Part shown: positions 1 to 10,224 of the stretch, piece by piece | How the letters are laid out: every line of letters starts with the position of its first letter | How positions within the stretch are numbered: the first letter of the stretch is position 1 | NCBI GenBank assembly: GCA_001632425.1 | Contig: KV425585.1 | Span: 67,203-131,202, forward strand | Reading direction: 5' to 3' | DNA: 64,000 bases | Source: Neolentinus lepideus HHB14362 ss-1 | Lineage: Eukaryota; Basidiomycota; Agaricomycetes; Gloeophyllales; Gloeophyllaceae | Notes under the pieces: generated by a model | What the model was told of the DNA's origin: nothing | Databases searched by the model: none | The model's input: the letters and a program-made list of their open reading frames with translations, nothing else | Position numbers and translations under genes: made by a program

Positions 1-1318
1 TGTCGCGGGCTCAGTCGTATTCTGGGTTTACTCGGTGCTGCATCGATAGCACGGGCGCTGAATACCATGTTGGGCGCGTTCATGCTGTTTCTTGACCGAT
101 ACAATGTAGTCGTCTCCTCGTTTTTCGCTCTCTCTTCGCTTCTGTGTTGTTCTGGTTCGCTTGGAGACGGTCAAGATGGATTGTTCGCAAGTGCGAAACT
201 ATCTTGCAGTCGACAAAACGCGAATCAGTACACGCGTCATGTGAATGCTCGGCCGTCTTGTCATCGTTCCAATATGAAAGATGTTTTGCTCGAAAGCAGT
301 AGAGCTGATCGTTGGGATAAACTCCTTCATATTCTTGCCTCTATTCATAGTGTTTCGCTCTGGACCCGATCCTGCATGCGGAATATACAAGTCTACCGAG
401 TGTCGTACGACTGGTAAGTCGCCGCTACTTGACTTGATAACGACACGATGTTTGCCCGGAGAGGAGACGCGCTGTTCGACCCTCTCCTTCTCGTCCTATG
501 TCATGTGCTTCACAGGACTAGCTCACCTTTCTCTGGGCTTGAAGATCTTACGATCTCCCGAGGAAACGTCGATACCGTTCAGGGCTGCCAAAGGGCAGTG
601 CATACATGATCCCGGTAAGAAAGGAAACCGAGCGCAGTCTGACGATCTCTATGGGGCATAGATTCCAGCCCCGTGTGCGGGGTATCCTTGACGGAATCTA
701 CATCAGACGCCACGGAAGCCGTGCGCCATGGCTATCTTGAATGACCTGACACGATGCAGATGCGAAGCCAACGAGGTAAGTCTCGTTTTTGCTGGGGAAG
801 ACGGAGGGCGCCGGTGTTGAATGGACGCATGTTGCCCACGACGGTATGCGAGATATTGGAAGGGCAGGTAGAGCAGGTAAACTTGCATGTCCTTCCAGCG
901 ACGGTGGCGGCTCAGTGGCTAGTTCCCAGCACGTGACTCTACCCCAGACATGCCGGTGAGATTGGTTCCGTGCCCGAGATTCGAAGACCAGTGACGCCTC
1001 GTGTTCGCCCCGAGGCCTGTTTGCCTTCGTCCCTCGCGTGGGTAGTCCTAGCGCCCGTATATCTGCCCCTGCTCTCTTCAGCCGCAGGCGTCCTTCCTGC
1101 GCGGGGCAAGCGTTTAGGACTTACGGCTGCTGCACAGCGCGACTATTTCCAGGTTGCTCTGCTACGCCCATGTGAGTATCAATCCTCTCTTCACTCTGCG
1201 CATATCCTCACCTACTCCTCGTCTTGTCAGATAGCGGTGCCTCCTCCTGCGGCCCATCTCAGGACCGCGACGTTTACGAACCCTGTTACGACTTTGCACG
1301 TTTCCGCCTGATTCCGCC
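1..1318. other. Left-end stretch without a supported gene
   Basis: Open frames are present on both strands but none shows a recognisable motif, and none joins to another through a convincing splice pair. The last few hundred bases probably hold the promoter and leader of the DUF6699 gene that starts at 1319. Confidence 0.4.
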
Positions 1319-2255
1319 ATGTTCAAAAAGTTGAAGAAGTTCATTGATGCCGACCCGGACGCCCCCAAGATGGGGACCGTGCCCTTGCCAGAGGTCGAGG
1401 ATGTAGTAGTTCTTACTGCGGTGCAGGACAAACCTTCGCAGTCCAAGTGGAGGGACGACTGCATGTCTGACGGGGAGCTGATGACGAGGCCTCGCAAACC
1501 ATCAATAGTGAGGACCTCCACGCCAGCTCCGAGGTCTGCAACGCCCGCTCCCAAGCCTGTCAAGGTGGTCGACGTTCCGTCCCGACCTGGTGGGTATCCT
1601 ATCTGATAACTCTACTGCGCATATATGCAAGTAGATTACCCCTGATCGTCTCTCATGTTCACTAGCTGCGCCCAAAGCCTCAAATAACTCTGGGAACGTA
1701 AAGAATCTGCACTGGCTGCTTCTCCCTTACGACTCCCGGATATCGAAAGGCTTCCTCGAGTACGACTTCGCGTACCACATCGACCGGATTCGATTACGTT
1801 CTCTCCACGGGCACACCCGTCCCTTAAACGACGTCGACCTCCACAAACCGGCTGCAGACGAGAGAGTCACGCAGATGACGATCACCTGCGCGGAGCTTCC
1901 GTGGTGGCACGTCCGTGTGCGACGCCCCGAGGGCGTACGCATCGTCGATGTCCTGGACGGCATCCACCAGACGTACTACCGCCCGCTCACCGAGGCCGAC
2001 AAGGATAAGATCGGCAGTGAGAAGATCGCAGCGTGCGAGGGTGCGTTCAGACGGCGCTGTAGAGCGGCGCCGGCGCTGGACGAGTGGGAGCACAGTCAAG
2101 GGATGCGGAGAGTCGATTTGTTGAGGGGGAAAACGATGTTTCTTGGGCTGATACGGCACCCGCAGAGCGGGCAGGCCGGAGATCTGTGGTTGCTTTACCT
2201 TGGGAAGACGAGGGATCCGGAGCTGCGTTATGCGTCGGGTCGGCCTGTATATTGA
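1319..2255 (+). CDS. DUF6699 domain protein
   Basis: Two-exon gene: exon 1 is 1319-1589, intron 1590-1665 (GTGGGT...TAG), exon 2 is 1666-2255. The frames close to 286 residues. The first ~95 residues are a polar linker with a short basic start and Ser/Thr/Pro-rich text. The second half holds the domain: a start of the type NLHWLLLPYD, then a strand-rich region ending in a Tyr-rich block around HQTYYRPLTEAD. This arrangement is typical of the basidiomycete-specific DUF6699 family, whose molecular function is unknown. The start was chosen as the first ATG of the open frame, in the context GCCATG. Family assignment is from pattern recognition only. Confidence 0.75.
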
Positions 2256-4170
2256 TTTCCTTCTACTTTTCACGGTAAGGTCCTAAAGGGTAGACGACTG
2301 GGCGGCCGGCTAACGCTCAGGTATCGATAGAACACGCCTCGACGTTTCTTCCTGTAATTTCTACCGACAAGGTCGGTCCACTGTCGTTGAGTTCCGCATT
2401 CAGCATCCCACTTCACGCACGACACTACGCACGCATGGACGTCTGCATACATATTCTCTGTACAACAGCACACTAGTAGTAGTACTATGTTAGCATATCC
2501 TCTCACCCTCCCGGATTTCCCCCTTTGCATGTACCCCCAATCCCCTCTCCCCTTTACTTCGTCCTTCACCACTCACTCGTCGGGGGTCTACCTTCTCTAT
2601 TTTCTCTCAAGGTTAATTAGCGTCTTAGGCGTTGATGCATCCAGTGATAGTTATATATCTGGGTCAGGTATATGCCTGAAGCCTAATCGCATTGTAAATG
2701 TACAGAGCATTTATTCACCCATTACCCCGTTCTTCCCAGTCCGTGTCAAGTTCAATTGGAAATATTGCGTAGGACATGTATGGGAGGACCGTGTCGATTG
2801 TGATCGAACGAGAATAAAGCACGATGACGATGGAGCGTCATGTGGCCCCGGTTCTCTTGTGCGGGGAAACAGGGAAGGAGGGGATGTACTAAACCAGTCA
2901 CCTGTTCCTGTATCACCACTCGCGTCATATCCCAAAGCCACCGCGACAGAGAACAAGGTCAGCAAGGTTCCGAACTTCGCGGGCGCACGTCATGCAAACC
3001 GAGATAGATGGGAAGGTACCTCTTGGCCAGACGTACTTTCGGGATGTCCCGGCGTAGTCAGGAAAGGAGTGGCACGCCGGATCTTTGATGGCGAGTGACC
3101 CGTGCAGGGGCAGAGTGGTGTGTTGAAAGCGGAAGCTTAACTGCGCAAGGCCAGCGTAAGCTGGGTTGGCATACTGGACCGGGCATGTGCGTATGGGCCG
3201 ATCATAGACGTGGCCTCACGGACAAGGGCCAAGGACTAGACAGATCTCAGAGACAGTTATTGCTTCTTCAGGGATGAGTCCAGTGTTAGGTCGTCCCTGG
3301 AGGCTGGACCTGTGCTAAGCAGCTATTAGCGCACGAGGCTGGCGTGAGGCAGGAATGTGGATTGCGGTGGCAGCAAGGGGAGGACGTACCATATCCGTTC
3401 GATAGTCAGTATACTTCGACTATTTCAAACTTCAGGGGCTGAACGGCTTCGGATCCGTATAGACAGTTGGTAAGCCGCTTCACTTGGAATACAGACTTCT
3501 TCCCATAGTATCATCGCACACAAAAATATGTGACGACGTAGGAACATTCGGTCATAGAGGTCTCGGGCTCGGGACCCACCAGGCGGAGTCTCTCTTTCCT
3601 TTAGGAGGACCACAACTATGATAGAAGGTGAATGGGGATACATAAGCCAATACCTGAGGCCTCAGGGCTTCAAGATCTTCTTGACGCCACCAGAAACGCC
3701 ACTGACGCTGGATGATTGATATTCAAATGGCCACCTTTCGAGACAAATCGTAGTAAAGCGTCGTGGTCAAGGTTATAACAGACAAGATAGTGCGAACTTG
3801 ACGATTGGCTCCTGACAGGATTGGTGCTGCCCGGGTACTATACCATGGGTGATGGCTTTTGCGCGATGAAATAGTGCCTTAATCGGGTAAGATGCACTCG
3901 CCAATATACTGGATTGCAGAAACGGTATGACGTTCCTCCAACACAGAGAAACAATCTTAGCTTGAACTCCGGATACAGTCTGATCTTGGTTGTGACGATT
4001 CATCCACATCGAGGATAGATATCTGGACGCGTAGAGTGATCATATGACCATTAGATTTGGTCAAGAACGTGATTGAGTTCAGAAGCCAGACGTGTATGGG
4101 CAGAGAAGGCAAGTGCGCATGTATACATGGTGGTTGTACTTAGGAAATTCGGACGAGGTCAGATGCAATA
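2256..4170. other. Gene-poor interval downstream of the DUF6699 gene
   Basis: About 1.9 kb. It contains one 203-codon open frame (2487-3098) whose composition is not protein-like and which shows no motif. It probably holds the 3' UTR of the DUF6699 gene at its left end. I see no transposase or RNA gene here. Confidence 0.4.
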
Positions 4171-4510
4171 GAGCGTATTTGCAGCGCCCAAACGGCCAAT
4201 TTTATTCAGAAATTTGGAACTTCCGATTCATAAAAACGTGGCAAGACGGAATGCCGTAACCGAGGGTCAATTGTTGCAGACTTGCCCATAGCACTCGCGT
4301 TTTCCATTCTTTCGACTTCATTTTTTTTCGGGGATGAAATGTCGATACATACGACTCTGATGCATCCAAGAATGGTCTTGATATGCTGAGCTTTGGAGGA
4401 AACCGAGCATCAGTGAAACATCAGTTGCGCTATTTTTAGCCATCACTCGTGGTTGATCCCAAAAATTGGAACTCTCTTTCACAAAACTTTTGGGCGTTGC
4501 AAATACGCTC
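4171..4510. mobile_element. MITE-like element with terminal inverted repeats and TA flanks
   Basis: The 22 bases at 4171-4192 (starting GAGCGTATTTGCAGCG) are the inverted complement of 4489-4510 with one mismatch. Each end is flanked on the outside by the dinucleotide TA (4169-4170 and 4511-4512). A TA target duplication and short terminal inverted repeats are the hallmark of Tc1/mariner-type non-autonomous elements. The 340-bp body has no transposase frame. It ends about 100 bp before the RPC11 start codon, so it lies in that gene's promoter or leader. I cannot see whether other copies exist in the genome. Confidence 0.6.
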
Positions 4511-4612
4511 TAATATGTGACTTCGTATGTTACTGTCACAGATTGACCATACCCTACCATACCTTGGTTTTCCGGCGACTGGTCACTCTGTCGGTGGCTG
4601 CTCTATTGCTCG

Positions 4613-5162
4613 ATGCTGTTCTGTCCGACCTGCGCCAACCTACTCGTCATCTCGCAAGAGACCGGCTACAACAAATGGGCTTGCAACACTTGCCCGTATG
4701 AATTCCCCATCAGCAAACAGGTAAACTGCCTTCATAGATGTCTGAGTGGAACGGACAGTCACGAAGCGCACACTCCAGATGACTTCTCGGACGAAGCTGC
4801 AGCGGAAGCAAGTAGACGACGTGCTTGGAGGCGATGATGCATGGAAACATGCTGACTCTACAGCAGGTGATACTACATGCGTATCTTCACCCTCCGACCG
4901 GACACTGATGGCATATACTAGCTACCTGCCCCAAATGCGATCACGGCCGGGCGTATTTCTATCAGCTACAGATTCGGTCTGCTGACGAGCCTATGACAAC
5001 ATGTACGTTCATTCCGAGTTTCTCTCTGTCTCTTTCCTCACGCCTATCTTTCGTTCGCTGCGAAGTCTACCGGTAAGCTTTTATGGTTATGTCCGGTATG
5101 CCCCTGACATCGACTTGTGTCACAGCTGCGCTTCCTGCACGCATCAGTGGCGTGAAAACTAG
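4613..5162 (+). CDS. RPC11: DNA-directed RNA polymerase III subunit RPC11 (POLR3K)
   Basis: Small Pol III subunit needed for RNA cleavage, termination and reinitiation; it acts in the nucleus. Five exons: 4613-4720, 4779-4866, 4922-5002, 5066-5072 and 5126-5162, closing to 106 residues, close to the usual ~108. The N-terminal zinc ribbon has C4, C7, C24 and C27 (FCPTCAN, CNTCPYEFPI), followed by the linker RKQVDDVLGG. The C-terminal TFIIS-like ribbon has TCPKC, the acidic hairpin RSADEPMTTF and ends CASCTHQWREN. Exon 4 is only 7 nt (TCTACCG). It is required to restore the F-Y-R residues of the conserved TTFYRC block and is bounded by AAG and GTAAGC. A MITE-like element sits immediately upstream. 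Confidence 0.95.
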
Positions 5163-5715
5163 ACAAAGCTTATATCAGTCACAAGCTAGTCATTTGCCTA
5201 GTGGATCAAACAGGATACCACATCTTTCTCGACGACTCGTTGCGCCGGAATCGGTCTCTCCTATCGTCGTATAGGCCTTCTGGGCAAGAATGGCTACACG
5301 CTCCTCTTACCGGCACCCCCCACGGCAAGAACATAGACGAGTCTCAATATATCAGAACGCAGTGCAGGAGGTCCACAAAGTTCCTCCCTCCGATGCAATG
5401 CATTGCGGTCCGAACTTGAGCGCGACACTTCGGCCACTGACGGTGACAGGAGGGGCTGTGGGAGATGTTTCAAGTGTGACTGTCGTGCATGAATTTACAT
5501 GATATATCACCTCTTGTATGCGACGCTCGATAAATTGTTCTGCTGAAGTCGGCTTTCCCGCGAGCAGGAAGACGGCATACTCTGTGCAAATAATAGCATA
5601 AATATAATTAAGTACTCCCTATTCAAAACGGTATAGTCCTGATTACCGATGTATGCTACCATAGATCCAGTCCGAGAAGTCCATTCTCCAAGCATGGCAC
5701 TCTGCTGATGTCCAA
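5163..5715. other. Convergent 3' interval between RPC11 and GDA1
   Basis: Holds the 3' ends of the two convergent genes. The short frames inside show no motif. Confidence 0.5.
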
Positions 5716-7503
5716 CTACACCCTACACGTGAGCTCCCCACCTACCATAGCAATCGAGGCGCCCAAACACCACCCCAACTCGGTTCCATCAATCTTCTTT
5801 TCAATCATGACTTCCTGGTCCGCGACAAACTCATATCCTAGTCTCAGCAGCGCGTGCATGAATGTGAGGTCCAAACAGTATTCCGGCCTGTCATAGAGCT
5901 CCTCCATGACGCCCGGCTCGGGACCCCAGTGCTCTTCCCATGAGTGCTTGCCTTCGCAGACTTGACTGGCGAGGGTCGCGATGGTAGAAATGTTTAGTGT
6001 CGTAGTGGAAGGCCCGAGGAGCGGGCTGAGCCGGTCGTAGAAGTATGACAGGAGCAAAACTTTGCCGTTGGAGAACGTATCTAAAATGGAGGGTTGGTAC
6101 ACGCCATTGAAAGAGCAAGGCTTTGTTTCGCAAATGCTGTGGGATAACTGTTAGTTCCTGTTCTAAAGGAATGAGAAACGGCCACACGTACGCATCCTTG
6201 GCCATCACGAGCTCCATCACCCTGTTGCAGCTCTCAAAACTACCGATGTCCTCTCCTACCATCATGGCTTTTGCTTTATTGTCGGCTCCAAGGTCAAGGG
6301 TAACCTCTCGTTTCGTCCCCTTCGCTAGGCAGGGATTTCCGATGACATTATCGCTCTTCGATGTACCTCGGTAAGTGGCCATGAAGTTAACCAACTTATG
6401 CACGCTCAGCCTCGCTTGCATGAGACCATAGCCGAGATACGAGTGCTGGTACAGGACATGAGTCTTGTCTCCGAACTGGAGTTCGTATTTGTGATCGCCC
6501 TCCTCAAGTTGGCTGTCGGATTTTGAGGAGTCGAATTGAGGCTCGAAAACGATTTGGGTGGATGCCCCTCCGAGGTCCAGGACGGCGTAAAGCAGCCCAT
6601 CCTTCGGACTGTCCGCGCGGATAGTGTTAAGGAGGTAGTTAGCGGTTATCCAGGCGTATACGCCCTCGTCCTTGCCATCCATAATGACGACAGGCTCCTC
6701 GCCAAATAGCGGGAAAGGATACGCCTCTGTTAACCTGGTCTTGACAGCGTCGAGGATCGCCTGGCTCTCCGTGGCACCCAGGAGGCGCAGCCCCGCCGTC
6801 GCCTTCACCGCGACAGGCGTGCACTTCCGCAGCCCCTCGGGCACGGTCTTGACAGCCTCGTCCAGCAAGACGTCCAGGCTCCTAGCTGCATCGGAGGGCG
6901 ACTTTGCAAAAGATGACAATCCCGGCTGCGTCATCTTGAACACCTCGTACTCGTAAGACGCAGAAGGACCGCAATTGTTGAACTTGTAAATGTGTATCCG
7001 GGAGCCCGTCGACCCAGCGTCGATCATGAGGGCATATTGTACAAGGGGAAGTGAAGACTTGTACGGCACTGTACAGTGCACTGTCTTGGAGTGGTCCGGG
7101 TCAGACTCGTACGAGGTCGGGCGAGGAACGGAGGGAGAAGTCGTAGTAGGTCGCGCAACCGCTGGCCGGGTCTCCTCGCCATTCGGCGCTGTCATGGGCG
7201 GATAGATGTCGAACTCATCGTCCTCTATGGCACCCGGCTGCGGTGAGGCTTCGCGGGCAACGGCGTCAGCACATAGACCGCAACGACATAGATGCAAGGC
7301 GTACGTGCAGACTTTGTCCCTCCAAGCACCCTCTCCCTCCGCTCCCGAGGTCCAAACACCAACACCAGCCCGATCAACACAGCAGCAGCAATAGCGAACT
7401 TCTTCCACGCGAACCTCTTCGCACCCGCCCTGCTCGGACCATGTCCCCCCTCTAGCCGTTGGTAGTTCTGGCTCCGTGGTGAAATCAGATTGCTGAAGCT
7501 CAT
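5716..7503 (-). CDS. GDA1: Golgi guanosine/nucleoside diphosphatase, GDA1/CD39 family
   Basis: Hydrolyses GDP (and UDP) in the Golgi lumen to GMP/UMP, allowing nucleotide-sugar exchange for protein mannosylation. Three exons on the minus strand: 7503-7305, 7248-6192 and 6136-5716, total 558 residues. A signal anchor (KKFAIAAAVLIGLVLVFG, about residues 34-51) predicts a type II membrane protein. A Ser/Thr/Pro-rich stem follows. All apyrase conserved regions are visible: DAGSTGSR, KATAGLR, DGKDEGVYAWITANYLL, LDLGGASTQ and, near the C terminus, ELGWCLGA. The intron at 7304-7249 has a CTGAC branch site and an AAG acceptor. The order and length fit yeast Gda1 better than the double-membrane apyrase Ynd1. 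Confidence 0.93.
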
Positions 7504-8120
7504 GTTGTTCGTCCGCGACCGAGCTTTTTGATGAGTTTTGAGAGCAGAAGTATGGACAGATGAAGGCGAATCCTGTTCGTGGTCTTGGAGTCTAGTCAAC
7601 AGAGGAATTGTAACCATTCAAGGTGGGTCCGTGATGGAAGCCTGACTTCGACAATGCGTGGAGTATCGAAGCTGTACAAGGCACGACGTTACCAAAAGCA
7701 GAAATTGATATGTTATATATTGTGAGGAATAAACTTCATTCACACCAAATACCATAGCAATTTTATAACTGAGTAGAAAGCTAAGTGCTTTCGATTGTTC
7801 CATGTTTGATACATGTATAGCGACGTAAACAGGGGTCATATGTAAAAGAAATTGTGGACGACATTAGCGACGTCGTGGATGTATATATACGAAGGATCGG
7901 TATGACCGGTAAAAATGGAAACATAAAACGAAGCGCGATACTCTCAGGGGAGGATGGGGATTAGACAAGTACAAGATGAGTATCGATGCGATTCAAACGA
8001 AGACGCACATATGTGGATGGGGGTTGATGGGAAGTGAGCAATGATAGAGGGCATAGCGAGAAGAGTGGCGAGCAGAGTGTCCAATAAGCAAAGAGAATAA
8101 AGATATGGATGAAAGGCCTT
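7504..8120. other. Interval between GDA1 start and bZIP gene 3' end
   Basis: Contains the upstream region of GDA1 and the 3' end of the bZIP gene. No supported gene. Confidence 0.4.
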
Positions 8121-9848
8121 TTAATCATCAAACGTGGGCGCCGACATCCCATTCTGGACGAGCATCGAGCGCATCGTCAACGCCCGCGTCTTCCACATCT
8201 CCTTCTCCTGCTTCTCCTTCTCGACCTCCTCTTCCAACTGCCTCTGATACTCCAACTTCCGCTTCCTGCTTCGCCGAGCAGCCAGGGTATTTTGACGGCG
8301 CTTGGCCTCAATAGCCTCCTGCTCAGACATCGTCAGTCCGGTTGCGCCCGCACCGTCAGCCAGCTGATCCTCCTCCTCTCCAAACGCCGCGGAACGAGCG
8401 CGCTTGCGAGCGAAGACAGCGGGGACCTCCTTACGTGAGGTAACTGACGGTGTGTAGTAGGTGCGCTTTTGGGTAGGAGCGTCGATAGGAACAAGAGCCG
8501 CAGGCATGATGTTCTTGCGCGTTCCCGTGGGGCGCGACTTGCGAGTCGAAGCCTCGAGAGCAGGAGTGGACTCCGACGACGGAGGCAGCTGCGACTGGGA
8601 GCGGGACGCAGGCGACTCGAAAAGCGACGACGGATCCAAGGAAGGAGTGTTGGGCGACATTGAAATCAGATCATCAAAGGGAGCTAGTGTAGATGAATCG
8701 GTAAGTGCTGTCTGGGACGACATCTTGGGGAAGTTGAAGCCATCAGCGTAAGCCGAAGTGTCGTCACCGTAAATAGGCATGTCGCTAAAGAGACTGCCAG
8801 AGACGCTTGCGTCGTAGACTGCCGGTTGATCGATGTCGGTGTCAGCCATGACAGGCGTGGACAGGAAATCCTCAAGAGGAGAGTCGTCCATCGGCGACGT
8901 CAGGAAATCATGCAGCATATCGAACTCCGGCGAAGCACTAAAACCACGCGAGTCGTTAAAGTCTGGTGACGACGTAAAGGCCGGCGAGGCTGGGCGACGA
9001 TGGCGGAAGGTCAGCGGGACGAGACGACGTCTCACAACATGAAATTCACCTTGCAATACGTCCATAATCGCTTGTACCGATTGATCTGTAGGTGCAACGG
9101 CCGAAGCACGCTCCTCGGCCGTTGTTTGACCATCCTCGGGCTTTTCGCTTAACATTGCAAGATAATTAGAAAGGATGCTGGGGAACGTTGGGTATGCTGG
9201 TTCCGAGGGCTCTACAATCTCTGGTATGTGACGAGGTGTTGTACGAGGAACTGGAGGCAGCTGCTGGGGAATGCCATATTGAGATGCAAGATCCGACACG
9301 GTATAAGAAACCGAGTGAAGTGTCCGAAGACGAGACGACGGGTGAGTTATCGATTCATGTTGGGAAGAGTTTGGAGAAACGCTTGAAAGATTACTTTCAA
9401 GGGGCCGAGCAGCGATATGTCCATGATGACGAGATATCGAACGACTAGGTGCAGGGTGAGCTGCGCTTAGTTGGTAAGGGAGAACATTCTGATCGATGAA
9501 AGCGTTGTAGTTGTTCTGTAGGGGCGGTATCTCGGAAGGAGTTGTAAGGTTGTGCTGCTGTGCGGGCGACAAGGCCGGCGGTCGGTTACGTCTGGAATGA
9601 GGCGACGACGGCCAAGTCAGTGTCGAGTTTACAGGAGAATGACTGGGTTCAGCATCGTCCGCCGACGAAAAATCAGCGTGCGTAGGCGAATGACATTTTG
9701 GAGATGCCGATTCGGGCCCCGTATAGCAATGCCGAACGCACGACGTCTGAGAAACTGTCTGCATGCGAGGGGAATGACGCCCCATATGACTCGAATCTCC
9801 AGAGGGGTCGAAAGACGATCCCACTGGGCTCGAAACGAAATGAGTCAT
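8121..9848 (-). CDS. GCN4/CPC1/CpcA-type bZIP transcription activator
   Basis: Likely activator of general amino-acid control, binding TGACTC(A) sites in the nucleus. The unspliced frame gives 575 residues from the first in-frame ATG at 9848. The C terminus holds the basic region KRRQNTLAARRSRKRKLEYQ, matching the NxxAARRSRxRK core of Gcn4. The zipper is poor in leucine (d positions read L, E, W, M) but the MWKTRAL block resembles the end of filamentous-fungal CPC1 proteins. Acidic, hydrophobic-punctuated activation segments lie around residues 320-380 (for example FDMLHDFL, LEDFLSTP). A 60-nt segment at 9049-8990 has GTGAAT...CTGAC...CAG features and may be an intron, giving 555 residues. 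Several other bZIP families exist, but the basic region points to GCN4. Confidence 0.82.
   Translation of the reverse strand: MTHFVSSPVGSSFDPSGDSSHMGRHSPRMQTVSQTSCVRHCYTGPESASPKCHSPTHADFSSADDAEPSHSPVNSTLTWPSSPHSRRNRPPALSPAQQHNLTTPSEIPPLQNNYNAFIDQNVLPYQLSAAHPAPSRSISRHHGHIAARPLESNLSSVSPNSSQHESITHPSSRLRTLHSVSYTVSDLASQYGIPQQLPPVPRTTPRHIPEIVEPSEPAYPTFPSILSNYLAMLSEKPEDGQTTAEERASAVAPTDQSVQAIMDVLQGEFHVVRRRLVPLTFRHRRPASPAFTSSPDFNDSRGFSASPEFDMLHDFLTSPMDDSPLEDFLSTPVMADTDIDQPAVYDASVSGSLFSDMPIYGDDTSAYADGFNFPKMSSQTALTDSSTLAPFDDLISMSPNTPSLDPSSLFESPASRSQSQLPPSSESTPALEASTRKSRPTGTRKNIMPAALVPIDAPTQKRTYYTPSVTSRKEVPAVFARKRARSAAFGEEEDQLADGAGATGLTMSEQEAIEAKRRQNTLAARRSRKRKLEYQRQLEEEVEKEKQEKEMWKTRALTMRSMLVQNGMSAPTFDD
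8990..9049 (-). other. Probable 60-nt stop-free intron inside the bZIP frame
   Basis: On the minus strand this begins GTGAAT, has CTGAC about 20 nt before the end and finishes CCCAG. Its length is a multiple of three and it has no stop, so it reads through as a basic peptide (containing VVRRRLVPLTFRHR) unlike the acidic, Ser/Pro-rich surroundings. Splicing would join Q to A-S-P-A-F. Confidence 0.6.
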
Positions 9849-10105
9849 GATAATAACGGCGAAACACGGCGGATATGACTCGGATGCGGGTCCAAATCGA
9901 CGAGGCAAATGGCGGCAGCGATACTGAACGCTTCAATGGAAATGGGATATGGCCACTCACGGATCGCTGTGCTGTTGATTGTACACTGGTGTACAAGTAA
10001 ATAGACGTCCCTGAGTAGTATTGGACACTCAGGAAAGTCTGTTGCAGTTGGTGGTGAGGGGGATAAAGAAAAAATGCTGGATGACTCGCGCTGGGACTTA
10101 TATAT
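9840..10105 (-). promoter_or_regulatory. Cluster of GCN4-type sites and a TATA box before the bZIP gene
   Basis: TGACTC cores occur at 9876-9881 and 10082-10087. A perfect palindrome ATGAGTCAT at 9840-9848 overlaps the start codon. A further TGACTC lies just inside the coding region at 9787-9792. A TATA-like TATATAA run is at about 10098-10105, read toward the gene. TGACTC is the recognition core of the GCN4/CPC1 family, so autoregulation is an inference from sequence. Confidence 0.55.
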
Positions 10106-10127
10106 CCAGCCAAATTTTCGCTGCTCG

Positions 10128-10224
10128 CTATTTCAAGCTCAGATAGCGCCCGACCCACGCCCTCGGTTCCTGTCCATTATCGACACACATCCATCGATTC
10201 TGCCTCTGTCGTCGCTCACTACAT
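10128..10224 (-). promoter_or_regulatory. Cluster of very short upstream ORFs
   Basis: Reading toward the bZIP gene there is a start-stop pair ATG-TAG at 10224, a 5-codon frame at 10194 (MDVCR), a 20-codon frame at 10190 and a 12-codon frame at 10177. No ATG occurs between these and the start at 9848. They matter only if transcription begins upstream of 10224. If it begins at the TATA box near 10100, the leader has no uORF. Confidence 0.4.

Noticed and set aside
67..661. Overlapping open frames at the left end
   Set aside because: No family resemblance and no ATG context or splice evidence; probably random.
2487..3098. 203-codon plus-strand open frame
   Set aside because: No motif, composition not protein-like, no splice partners; it lies just after a gene and fits a 3' UTR or spacer.
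8121..9908. Longer N terminus for the bZIP protein beginning upstream of 9848
   Set aside because: The extension has no ATG; the first in-frame ATG is at 9848.
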